Notes under the pieces: generated by a model
The model's database searches: none
What the model was told of the DNA's origin: nothing
Seen by the model: the letters and a program-made list of their open reading frames with translations, nothing else
Position numbers and translations under genes: made by a program
Assembly (NCBI GenBank): GCA_950295325.1
Contig: OX485803.1
Location: 38,581,554-38,641,553, forward strand
Source: Polytrichum commune
Taxonomy: Eukaryota; Streptophyta; Polytrichopsida; Polytrichales; Polytrichaceae
Direction of reading: 5' to 3'
DNA: 60,000 bases
Part shown: one piece after another, positions 12,750 to 22,505 of the stretch
Layout of the letters: the number at the start of each line of letters is the position of its first letter
Position numbering within the stretch: the first letter of the stretch is position 1

Positions 12750-13364
12750 ATGGCTCGTATGGCATTTGCTGCCGCAGTGGCCACCATGGCTCTGCTGGTG
12801 TTCGTCGCCAGCGCCTCCGACCCCGAGTTGACAACGGACTTCTTCGTCCCCGTTGGCGTCAACAAGACCACACTCACCGCAGACTACTTCACAGACATCA
12901 CCCTCCGCACCGGAGTGACCATTGTTCCTCCTGCCAAGTTCGGAGCCAAGAGAGTTAACTCTGAGAGCTTCCCAGTGCTCACCGGTCTCGGTGTTTCTAC
13001 CGCTCTTGTCCTCTACTTGCCCGGCGGCATCAACCCTCCCCACACTCACCCCAGGGGTACAGAGATTTTGGTCGTCGTGAACGGAGAGCTCACCGTCGGT
13101 TTGATCGACTCCACCAACAAGTTGTTTACCAAGGTGCTGCAGCCGACAGACATCTTCGTCTTCCCCAAGGGTCTGGTGCACTTCCAGATCAATTTGAGCA
13201 AGAAGCCAGTAGAGGCTTATGCCTCCTTCAGCAGCTCCAACCCCGGAACCATCTCATTGCCTGCTAATTTGTTCGGATCTGGCATCGCTGATAACATTCT
13301 CCAGACCGCATTCAAGGTATCCGAAAAAGTTATTGATCATCTACAGGCTCCTTACATGAAATAG
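12750..13364 (+). CDS. GLP: germin-like protein (secreted cupin)
   Basis: Single coding exon, 204 residues. The start at 12750 is preferred over the in-frame ATG at 12729 because TTGCTTGCAG just upstream is a splice acceptor, so the earlier codons are intron. Residues 1-23 form a signal peptide (hydrophobic ALLVFVASA, then SDPEL), so the product should be apoplastic. Germin box 1 is GGINPPHTHPRGTEILVVVN (box GxxxxxHxHxxxxExxxxxxG, residues about 96-118) and supplies the two His and the Glu of the Mn site; the last His is in box 2 (PKGLVHFQIN). Length matches the family's 200-220. The protein has no cysteine at all, so the usual N-terminal disulfide of higher-plant germins is absent. Codons are strongly C-ending, unlike the neighbouring genes, which suggests high expression. 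The polyadenylation signal AATAAA is at 13404. Enzyme activity (oxalate oxidase, SOD or none) cannot be told from sequence. Confidence 0.95.
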   Translation: MARMAFAAAVATMALLVFVASASDPELTTDFFVPVGVNKTTLTADYFTDITLRTGVTIVPPAKFGAKRVNSESFPVLTGLGVSTALVLYLPGGINPPHTHPRGTEILVVVNGELTVGLIDSTNKLFTKVLQPTDIFVFPKGLVHFQINLSKKPVEAYASFSSSNPGTISLPANLFGSGIADNILQTAFKVSEKVIDHLQAPYMK

Positions 13365-13403
13365 ACGTAGATCACTGAATTGTTTTTACTCGCAGGAAAG
13401 CAT

Positions 13404-13409
13404 AATAAA
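13404..13409 (+). terminator. polyadenylation signal of the germin-like gene
   Basis: AATAAA, 40 bases after the stop codon, in a T-rich 3' region. Confidence 0.65.
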
Positions 13410-13611
13410 GCTGCCATTTAGGATTTCTTATACTGCGCCAGTTGTGCGGTGTGATTTTGGTCTCTCTCGATGGCATTAATTGCCACGCGGTTTTATGCTG
13501 GATGTTGTATTTGATAGGATTGCAAAGCAGTGAGTAGTGTGGGACATTACGATGCTACCGATTGTGTCTTATATAAAGCGAGTCAGTGACATTTTTCCTT
13601 GCTGACGGTTC

Positions 13612-13848
13612 GTCGGACCAAGTTGTCCACCAAGGTGTCCAAGAAGTTGATGTGGTCATCTTCCGTAAAGCTTTGGTACACTTCTAGATCAGCTTGAGCA
13701 ACAAGACGTCTTCAGCAGCTCCGACCCCGGAACCATCTCGTTGCCTGATAACTTATTTGGATATGGCACCGCTGACAACATTTTCCAGACCGCATTCAAG
13801 GTGACTGGACATTTCATTGACCAGTTTCAGGCTCGCACACATGAAGTG
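13612..13848 (+). pseudogene. truncated tandem copy of the germin-like gene
   Basis: Homologous to the C-terminal 80 or so residues of the gene just upstream. It matches from the ACCAAGTTGT block through the box 2 region to the CAGGCTC near the stop, and then into the 3' UTR (AGATCACTGAA, then TCGCAAGAAGC). Box 2 is broken: PKG has become RKA and the CAG of HFQ is TAG. A deletion before the SSSDPGTISLPDN segment shifts the frame. Box 1 and the signal peptide are missing. A TATATAAAG at 13571 sits just upstream, as if a promoter-bearing copy had lost its 5' coding part. Non-functional as a cupin. Confidence 0.87.
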
Positions 13849-13849
13849 G

Positions 13850-14484
13850 AAGAAGATCACTGAAAATTAGTTCTTCGCAAGAAGCATGTAAAATCACTGT
13901 TACCGCGCCGTAACGGAACTGTTACTGTACGGTGTTACTCTGAGGATTCATAAGTTTGCAGACTAATGTAAGAGCTGAGGTACAATGTTAATTGATTACT
14001 GAGGCACAGCGGATCGAGTTTCCAGTGGTTGAATGAATGTAAGTTAATGATGAGAGCCGAAGAAACTGAAAGAATTGCATGAGGATAGTAATTCATATAA
14101 GCTTGCAGCATAGAAACTGAAGAGCTGTGAGTAGTTTGTGTGTTGGGTATTAGTATGCTGAAAATAAGCAAGAGAGTGCGGTCGATGCCAATCTCCCTTG
14201 CCAAATGGCTCGTGAACCAGGAATCCAGCTTTCCACATTTTGTAAATCCTTCTTGCTGATAGATTAGATGCACCACGATAATGTTCAAGTTCCCTGTTAA
14301 CTCCCATTTTTATAGGCTGTGACTCCTCACTCATTACTAGCGCCGGGGTTGCAAACCCCAATTGTAACTTTTTAGAGGAATAAAAGAAAATAATCTAACA
14401 TGATTCGAGGAGTTCCATATATAAGCTAACTCTTAGATCCGAGCATTCTTTAGTGACGTGTAGATAGTTGTATACATCTAGAGC
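13850..14484. other. intergenic; possible short minus-strand transcript
   Basis: A minus-strand frame of 105 codons (14361-14044) has a TATATAAGC-type TATA motif about 50-60 bp upstream (near 14415-14425, plus coordinates). The product matches no family I know and composition is not clearly coding, so I do not call a gene. Confidence 0.25.
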
Positions 14485-15438
14485 GATGAACGGGGAGAAC
14501 CGGCTACTTGTTACAGATCAACCGGTTCTTTTTCCCAACTTACGAGTTCAGAATCAAAACTCTAGGAAATGAGCCGGACCATTATTTTAGAAATTTGAAA
14601 ATTTTGAAGTAAAATGCTAGGAATAAGCGAAGCATTTCAATGAATAACCGAAGATAGCGACCGAGTTGACTCAAATTTCTCCCCGTTCACTGATCTACAG
14701 AGACGACTGGGCAATTTGTGACTGCAATCAGCCACTCGACAATCATAACAAGCTGACCGACTTGAACTCCAAGTGGGCAAAGTACTGGAATACGTTTCGT
14801 CAGGTGCACATGTTGCAAGCGTTGTCTTCCCTGCAACTTGAGGCAAGACCTTCGGCGAGAAAGTCAACAGCTGCACTGCGCATCTATTGACGTCATTCTT
14901 TAAGAAAAATCCAGAATGATGCTCAGGATATAATCAGAATTCCACTTCCAGAAAGTCAACGCCGTCCTCCGATTCACTGTGTGGCAGAGCCCAACATTTT
15001 CCTTTTTAATTGCACCCATACCCAGACCATGCCCATCAGCAGTGACCTATGCCCACCCATGCCCACCCATGCCCACACATAGCATGACATGTGCCCACCC
15101 ACGCCCCACCCATGCCCCACCCAGGCCCCACCCAGGCCCACCCAGGCCCCACCCACGCCCCACCCATGCCCACCCAAAACCCATGGGCATGGGTATGGGC
15201 ACCCAATGTAGGGCTCTACTGTGTGGGAAGATTTTTGGGCATGATCGGTCGATGTCCTAGTGTTTCCAAGTCCAGCCAGTTACATATTCACATCTTTTAG
15301 TTTTTCTTTGTAATCTAAAGTATATTCTCTAAATTCCTCTCTATGTTCGGTAATTTTCTTGAAGTCTTGAACTTTAACCAGTTATTTTTTAATCTCAACC
15401 GGTTCATCTGTAACTAGAGGTCAGTTCCCCTGTTCATT
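14485..15438. mobile_element. TIR element carrying a GC-rich minisatellite
   Basis: The left arm begins GATGAACGGGG and includes TTACAGATCAACCGGTTC. The right arm (15393-15438), reverse complemented, begins AATGAACAGGGG and includes TTACAGATGAACCGGTTG. About 950 bp lie between, including a further inverted CTCCCCGTTCA block near 14681. No transposase is visible, so the element is probably non-autonomous. Confidence 0.55.
15045..15190. repeat. GCCCACCC minisatellite
   Basis: More than a dozen imperfect 10-12 bp units of the form (A/C/G)TGCCCACCCA or GCCCCACCCA in tandem. The minus strand is correspondingly rich in GGGTGGGC, with repeated G-triplets able to form G-quadruplexes. The Pro/His/Gly-rich frames on both strands are by-products of the repeat. 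Confidence 0.92.
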
Positions 15439-15479
15439 GCTTTGGGCCTCCGCTCGCATAAGGTAGACTCTGTGCCTAA

Positions 15480-15638
15480 TAGCCCACCCACACTTATTGG
15501 TGCGTATTACCAGTGAAAGGTTTCTTACCAGCAAGGATCACTTTTAGAGTTGGTTTAGCCAGTGAGAGCCATTGGATGTAATCATTGTTGATACTCACCG
15601 TTCAGTGATGATCCGCACCAGTAAGTGTGGGTGGGTTA
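15480..15638. mobile_element. 159 bp Tourist-like MITE with TAA target duplication
   Basis: The left end is TAGCCCACCCACACTTATTG and the right end, reverse complemented, is TAACCCACCCACACTTACTG. TAA flanks both sides (15477-15479, 15639-15641). Length, TIRs and a TWA duplication fit the PIF/Harbinger MITE pattern. Confidence 0.75.
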
Positions 15639-15641
15639 TAA

Positions 15642-16495
15642 GTTAAATTAAATCCAACATAGCAACAATCAAGACACTTGTATATATTTAAATGGGTATG
15701 TGGGTGGTAAGTGTGGATCTAAGAATGGACACTAAAAAAGACATGTGTTCGAAGGAGTTTGGCCTTCATGCTTAGAGTATGCTAACAACTTTAGGTTCCA
15801 TAGTCAACATGATTGGGGAACCTAAGGTAGAGGGTGTTGATATATCCAACAACCCACCCAAAAGCAACACATGTGCACGCCTCCTAATTATTATCCAAAA
15901 TACACTTTACTAAGCAAAGCTTTGTTTGTTTGGTTTTATTAGTACTGCATGTTGGTTGCACAATGCTTAATGAAGAATGCCATTTGAGGTTGTGTACGTG
16001 ATATTTGATGCGGAGTTGGCACTAACAAGCCAAACCATGTTGCCTTGTTGGGTTTTTCATTTTTTTTCATTTCTAATAAAAAGCGTCCTTCCTATTTTTT
16101 GTGCAATTTGGCAACCCAAAAAAAACTTTAACCTTAAGTTGCATGGATGTTTGCGGCGCAAAGCAAGGGCGAATTTGGGTGACAAGCTTGGTGGGTTGGA
16201 GAGAATGTGGGGTTGGTTTTGGGTAAAAGTGGGATTGAATCTGGGCAAGCATCATAACATATGTATTGACTCTCAAACTAAGTTAGTGACTCATTACATC
16301 AATTTTCACACACAATGCCAGGCAAATAAAACAACAACATGCAAACTTTCACTTATGTAAGTTAATAGTCACACAGTCTAGTACATTGTTTCCAAAGTCT
16401 CATGTCTAATGCAAAACTACACATGGAGGAACAATGATTTGAACATGACTACATACATTGACTTATTTTTGTAACATACATCTACTTATGAATCA
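15642..16495. other. intergenic, nothing recognised
   Basis: AT-rich sequence. A 127-codon open frame at 15977-16360 overlaps minus-strand frames and shows no family similarity or splice context that I can see. Confidence 0.4.
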
Positions 16496-17480
16496 TTAAT
16501 TTGTCCACCCTCTTTTAGAAGCTAAAACAACTTGGATACGACTGGGCATGCTATGATGGAACTTTTGACATTGCTTAGGAGTGATGGAAGCTTGCATACG
16601 CTCCCACAATTGAAGCATTCCTTTGGTTGGTGATGGATACTCATTTAATTTCTGTTTCAAAAGTGCCTACACGTGTTCCATTAGATTTAGGTCTAGTGAT
16701 TGAGGATGCCAAGTAAGTACATCAAAATTTTGTATTGTCAACTACTGCTTGACTAATCTTGCATTATGTTTAGGATCGTTATCATGCTGAAATATGACAT
16801 GAGAAGGGTTGAAATGGTACCATTCAAGTGTCTTCATGACCCCATCTTGAAAAATGCTAAGATACAGGCTTGTGTCATCTTCCCCTCTATCTTGCACATG
16901 TAATCCATGCCATGGGAGGTCATACAACTCCACACAAAATTACACAACCTCCATGTTTAACTGTCTGATTTCATGATGAGCTTGTAATTAAGATTCTCCA
17001 TCCCTCACCCAACACCAAATGCAACCATAAGATTGAAGATCACTAAAAATCACCCTCTACCAATCATGAATAGTCCAATCTTCATGACATTGAGCAAATT
17101 CCAATCTACAAACACATTCTTGGTTGTGAGCAATGACTTCTTCAACTTCTCTAATGACTCAATATTTGTTTCATGAAGTGCATGCCTCATTGTGTTGGTG
17201 CTCATTATTATATTCAAGTGCCCACTCAAAGCATTCCTCATGTCTACAACATTATATAGTCTATCAATGATGATGGTTCTCACACAAACTCCCAATTGAG
17301 CAGGGGCGATGCTTCTTAGGCGTCTTCCTCTTGAAGATTGCACATGAGGAACACACTCTTTATGAATCCTAGAGCATGTAGATTGAGAGATATCCAACAA
17401 CTTTGACACTTCATGTTTGCTACGTCCATGCTACAACATTCAACCTCTTCTCCTCTGGTAATGCTCTCATTGGTAAAGAG
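16496..17480 (-). pseudogene. decayed Tc1/mariner-type transposase
   Basis: Read on the minus strand. An N-terminal helix-turn-helix region contains KLLDISQSTCSRIHKE and a GRRLRS basic patch, then RHALHETNIESLEKLKK. Further along come GMDYMCKIEGKM, the DDE-domain signature VIFQHDNDPKHNARLVKQ, then after a stop LTWHPQSLDLNLMEHV (the WPxQSPDLNPIEHxW signature, degenerate), and a C-terminal KRGWTN ending at the stop at 16496. Several in-frame stops and shifts interrupt it, so it is dead. The domain order and the QxDNDPKH motif are diagnostic of Tc1-like DDE transposases. I could not define terminal inverted repeats or TA duplications. Confidence 0.82.
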
Positions 17481-17539
17481 AACCTTTATAATTATAAGAG
17501 AAAATGTCCCGAGAGACCACACTACAAACCAATAGTGAG

Positions 17540-20300
17540 AGGAAGAACCCTAGGTAGCGCTTTGAACTTATTCTTGTAATTGAAGGTGAGTGGTGAAATT
17601 TTAGTTCCAAAATTGAGTCAATAGAGCTAAGTTCATTTGAAATGAAAATTCTCTCTTGTTGCTACAATACTCAAGCTGTAATTTGGAGCAGTGATAGCCA
17701 ACTTGGTTGCGCATGTGACCCAATTTACGGTGTGGCAAAAATATCAATACTCTTCTAGATATGGCTTCTCAAAATTTGTTATTTTGCTAATTGACTCGGT
17801 TTTGAGTCAGTGTATATATTTATTTAGATCCCACATGTCGAAATTTTAAGGGCTCACATTTGATATTGGGCGGTAAGTTGGTTTTAGTGTAGGAACAATT
17901 TGGGTTGTTTTGGAAGAAAGCATGGTTGATTTTGGGTGGGAAGTAGGAGCGGTCTTGGCAAGTGTCGGGATGGTTTTGGAGCCATTTGCAGTGGAAAATT
18001 GGAGGAGTCGAGGGGTGGATTTAGGAAGCTAGGGGTAAGTGACTTCCAAAATTTGTAGTATATTCATATAATGTGCAATTTAGTTTATTTATGTTTCAAC
18101 GGTGTCTAAGCCAACTTGCTAAGCCAACCATGCATACTACTGATGCATATGGACTCCAAAAATATGCTAATTGCTTAAAGTACTGGTTTAAGCACCCACT
18201 ACCTTTTATGACCACTTAATGAGCACAAGGATCCTCACTTCGATAATGAATACGATATTCATATAAGCTTCAAAAATTACGTGGCAAATAGATGTGGGCA
18301 TGATATGGATTTTCTGATCATCTTGCATTGATTGCGTGTTACATATCCTACGAGAAGTAGGTTCAGAGGAAAAAAAAAAACCCCAAATAACATACATCTA
18401 TTGTATAGGACTTCACCTATTTTATTAAATTTTTAGTTTTATTTTGTTGTTAAGGCAAACTTGCAAATTTTCATTGCAAGATATGCATTCACACTTCAAT
18501 TAGTGTTTCTTGTTCTCTATCACTTGATAATCAAAGTTACGACTTCAGATTTGTGATCCATTAGTCTCAAACCTATGATAAAACATCAAAAAAAATAAAA
18601 TTGAAAATTTGACCCTCCCTCAATTACGTTATGCTTATCGGAAGTGCCAGTGTGTTGGTTACTTAAATGAATACATATGTCCCCCCCAATTGTGTTGAAT
18701 AGTTAGAGTGTAAAGTGGTTAATAATATTTGATGATGTAGCAATCTCTATAATTCAACATGGTGTGTGTTCTTAGACCCACACCAAACCACACGCTATTC
18801 AAATATTATAGGTGTCTGATTAAGAAAGCCAATTGAATAACATAGTTTGGATATCTTACATTGTCTAGAAACCCCACAAGGAGCCATGCTCAAAGGGGAC
18901 CAATCCATGGATCGTCTTTGGCCTCTCACCAAGTCAAGATCGTGGTTCGACTGCTTCACTAACTTTGAACTCTAATTGTGCATGCCAATACCTACTTATA
19001 TGCGGTGCTTGACTGCTCATAATATGCAACCAAATCACTCATATTTTGTAAGATTCAAGTTACACAAATCACATGTAAGTTATGCACATGAGACTTCGAG
19101 GGATGTCTACAAGTTGTGGTTGAATTGCTTGGGCGGAATAATCTAGAATGTTTCGGAATAAGGATGGATAAGGTGCTTTGATGACACCACAACCACAAAC
19201 TAAGATACCATTGTGCATGTAGTGGAAGATGGGTTTGATGGTTGCCATATACTTTCTTTGGTTTTGGTTTGTTTTGTTTGTGATTTGTATGTGGTTCCGG
19301 GAGAGAACTACAAGGTCAAAGCATGGGAGAAGGTTTGTAGGCGACGGTTCTCATAGACAAAGTTTACAATGAATATAATGAATTGTTTGTCTCCACTCCA
19401 CAGATTGCATCATACTATGCTCGAGATCAAGATTCTATTATCCACTCTTCAACTAAAACGATCTCTTGTGTGTAATTACAAAAGAATAAAAAATTGTAGT
19501 TTGTGAATGAACGATGTCATGGACCTTAGTAACCACAACCATGTCAACCAACACAACCACTATCACAAATGCTCAAATACATACTTGTGGTAGCAATTTT
19601 GATTGGTTTGATGATTACTGCACATGCTCCATGTTAACTTAGGGTTGGTTTAGACTATGGTGAAGAAGTGCACCGGCTGGTCAAGAATTTTTGCCCAAGA
19701 CAAGATTATTTGAGGCAACAATTGGTATGGTGGACAAGATGGAAAAAACCAAAAACCAAAATTAAAACACCTCAAGTTGGAGTTCTCCGGAGGTCAAGTT
19801 TCTTGTCTGAGGGTTTGAGGTTGCCCAAGAAACTTGACTTCCAGAGAATCTCCTAACAAAAAGTGTTGCCAAATTGGCATATATGTCATTTTTTCATCCA
19901 TGCTTGGAGTACCCCACCAAAGAAGTCTTGGCCCTGGCCGGTGAAGAACCCATTTCGTAGCCAATCATATTGCTCCATTCCCCTAAAATTCTTGACTGGT
20001 GCACTGTAGTCTAATCCGACCCTTATAAGTATAAACCATCAGTTTCCAACAACCGCTCGAGATTGCGTGACCTAAAATGTGTCATAAGTTTTGATTGTGG
20101 TTGAAATATCTTTCTTTCTTTCTATAAATTTTTTACAGCTATCAATCTGCAAAAGGAAAACCGGAAAGAGCCTCCTCATGAAAATCTAACCGAAGGTCTT
20201 GGCTAAAGTTATTGCATTAAAATCTCGCTTTATCACTAAGATTATGGATGGTAGTTAGGGGCTATGTGTTATTATAGCCGTAGGTTCCCAAAAGCGCACA
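17540..20300. other. intergenic, nothing recognised
   Basis: AT-rich sequence with no convincing ORF, RNA gene or paired repeat. Bases 17860-18040 hold G-rich TTGGGT/GGTTTTGG repeats on the plus strand. Confidence 0.4.
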
Positions 20301-20308
20301 GGAGTGTA

Positions 20309-20382
20309 GCCCCCGTAGCTCAGTTGGTTAGAGCATCGGTCTTATGAGCCGAAGGTCGTGGGTTCGAGCCCCCCCGGGAGCA
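20309..20382 (+). tRNA. tRNA-Ile (anticodon UAU), possibly degenerate
   Basis: 74 bases folding as a cloverleaf: acceptor arms 20309-20315 and 20375-20381, D arm GCTC/GAGC, anticodon stem TCGGT/GCCGA around loop CTTATGA (anticodon TAT at 20343-20345), T loop TTCGAGC, discriminator A. Pol III A box TAGCTCAGTTGG and B box GGTTCGAGCCC are intact. Two pairs are broken: C3 faces A70 in the acceptor and T50 faces C64 in the T stem. No run of four T follows within 40 bases. No intron. It is either a marginal functional gene or a young pseudogene. Confidence 0.82.
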
Positions 20383-20619
20383 TCTCTTTCTGCGAAACCT
20401 CACTGGAGCTAACTTTGCGGTTATTGCTGTTTTTGATTGTGCCACTCAGGCATTTTTAGTTCAAGCTTTCATCATTAATACTTTAGTGCAAGGATTTTAC
20501 TTTTACTGCCTGACCCATCATGGGAAACAGGATGAGGAAGGGCATCACTCTTCTACCAAAACAGGTTGGGAGAGAGATCGCATGTGAGTTTGAAGTTAGC
20601 AGAAAAATGTTTAAGAGAA

Positions 20620-21240
20620 GCCTGAGGTTGTACTCATTGAGCTGTAATTTGCTATAGCTGACTTCTGAAGTTAAGCAGTGCTTCCCCCGATGTCATCAAT
20701 ATAGACAAAAGTTTTTTTAATCATATGTTAGTAATGCAGGCAACACAGCAATATATAAATGTAGTAGCAATGTGATATTGTTGAGTACGCGACTGAGAAT
20801 TTTATGGAGCTAATATGTTTGAAGACTCGAAGGTTGGTTGTTCTCAATGAAAGTACTCTTTGAGCAGTAAGTTGCTGTGTTGAATTCTGAGATACAAGGT
20901 TTCTCCAGGCCATCCAAATAGGCGGAAGCATCTGATTATATGTTACATACATAGTGTAGGCCTCACCTGAGAAATACACAAATTTATCAATGTAATTTTG
21001 TGGAGCAAACAGCTGAGTATGAGAATTGATGGAGCTACCTGAACTTTCTCGCGAATTTGTGTGAGGCATTTTACTTGCTTAATTGATAGTCTTTGCTTTT
21101 GTATTTACTAGAGTTGAATTCTGAAGCTCAAAAATTCTTCATGCCATCAAAACAGGTGGAAGTATTATTGATCACATGTTTTGGTAATGCAGGCATCACA
21201 AGAATGCCGATGTAAATGTCACGTGTGCTTTTGTTGCACT
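20620..21240. repeat. degenerate tandem array, three ~220-235 bp units
   Basis: Recurring blocks: CATATGTTAGTAATGCAGGC near 20722, a diverged TATATGTTACATACATAGTG near 20936, and CACATGTTTTGGTAATGCAG near 21173. Each is preceded by a GAATTCTGA(A/G)-type block (20882, 21116) and CCATC(C)AAA. It lies upstream of the RLPH2 promoter array and may be an older repeat generation there. Confidence 0.5.
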
Positions 21241-21477
21241 TTTTAGTTGCTGGATGTAGTACGCATGGATGGTCACTTGAAAGTCATCGAGATCACACCT
21301 TTCTTTTCTCGGAGATAAAGTTAGAGTGCTACGAGCCTCTGAAATTAGCCTATCCTGTTCAAGCTTGAATAGATATGACGATCTTAGTACGCAGTGCACC
21401 AGAGAATCATGGTACCTGGCGATGTCCAGTTGAAAGTAACGCCATGCACCTTCGGTGACAGACAAGTAGCCTTTAAG

Positions 21478-22505
21478 TTCAGTGGAATTTTGGGGATCAG
21501 AAAAGAGCGGGAGAATTAGAAAATAGGAGGAAAATAGTTCGGCTGCAGCAAAAATTGTGTAAGTTTCCGAATCAGTTGAGTTTGTGTCACTTAAGTGGAT
21601 TCGAGAACAGCAATTCGAATGTGGTGGGTTTCAAAATGTTGTGGAACTAATAGTACTTGAGTCTTGATGGCTTGTGCGAAATAAATGTTCAGGGGAGATT
21701 GAATTTTTAGGGCTGGCCTTAGTCCAGTTAATTTGGACATTAATAAAAAGCAGGAGAAGCAGAAACTATGAACTTGATTTTTTGGCTGTAGCAAGAAATT
21801 GTGGAAGTTTCCGAATCAGTTGATCTGGTGTAAATTAGTAGATACCAGAATAGCATTTTCGAATCTGGTGGGTGTCAACGTTTGGGTGTCAATGCTTTCT
21901 AACTAATCGTACATAAGTCTTGACGGCTTGAGCGAACTATGATGTTCTGGGGAAATTGTATCTAGGGTTGAACTTAGTTCAGTGAAATTTGGATATCAGA
22001 AAAAACCTAGGACAAAAGCAGAAACCAGGAAGTGGTTCGGCTGCAGCAAAAATTTCTGTACGTTTCCGAATCAGTTGACCTTGTGTAACTGAGCAGACGC
22101 AAGACTAGAAATTTCAAATGTGGTGGTTTCTCCTACGTGGGTGTAAGCATTTCGGTGTCATTACAATGTCGAACGAATTGCACATGAGTCTTTGTAGCTT
22201 TAACGAAATCCTGTGATGTTCTGTTAGAATTGAATTTAGGGCTGGCCATAGTTCAATGGAATTTGGACATCAGAAAAAACCAGGAAAAGAAGAAAGTAGG
22301 AAGTAGTAGTTCGGCTGCAGCAAAATACATTGTAAGTTTCCAAATCAAGTCGATCTTTTGTAAATTAGTAGATGCGAGAGTAGCAATTTCGAATGTGGCG
22401 ACTGTCAACGTTATCGAACTAATTGCACATGAGTCTTGATAGCTTGAGCGAGAACATGATATTCCAGGATGACTGAATTCAGGATTTGGCCTGCAGTAAT
22501 CCGGG
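21478..22505. repeat. four ~255 bp tandem repeats abutting the RLPH2 start codon
   Basis: Each unit carries a TTCAGTGGAATTTTGG-type block (21478, 21724, 21978, 22251), an AAAGCAGGA/AAAACCAGG segment, CGGCTGCAGCAAAA (about 21540, 21783, 22039, 22313), then AAGTTTCCGAATCAGTTG and TGAGTCTTGATGGCTTG. Period is 243-274 bp. The last unit ends within about 30 bases of the RLPH2 ATG, so the array must contain its 5' UTR and probably its core promoter. Confidence 0.85.

Noticed and set aside
12639-13181. 180-codon minus-strand ORF
   Set aside because: Exact antisense of the germin-like gene, whose plus-strand frame carries the cupin motifs; open only because of the biased codon use.
15977-16360. 127-codon plus-strand ORF
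   Set aside because: Overlapped by two minus-strand frames of similar quality; no motif, probably chance in AT-rich DNA.
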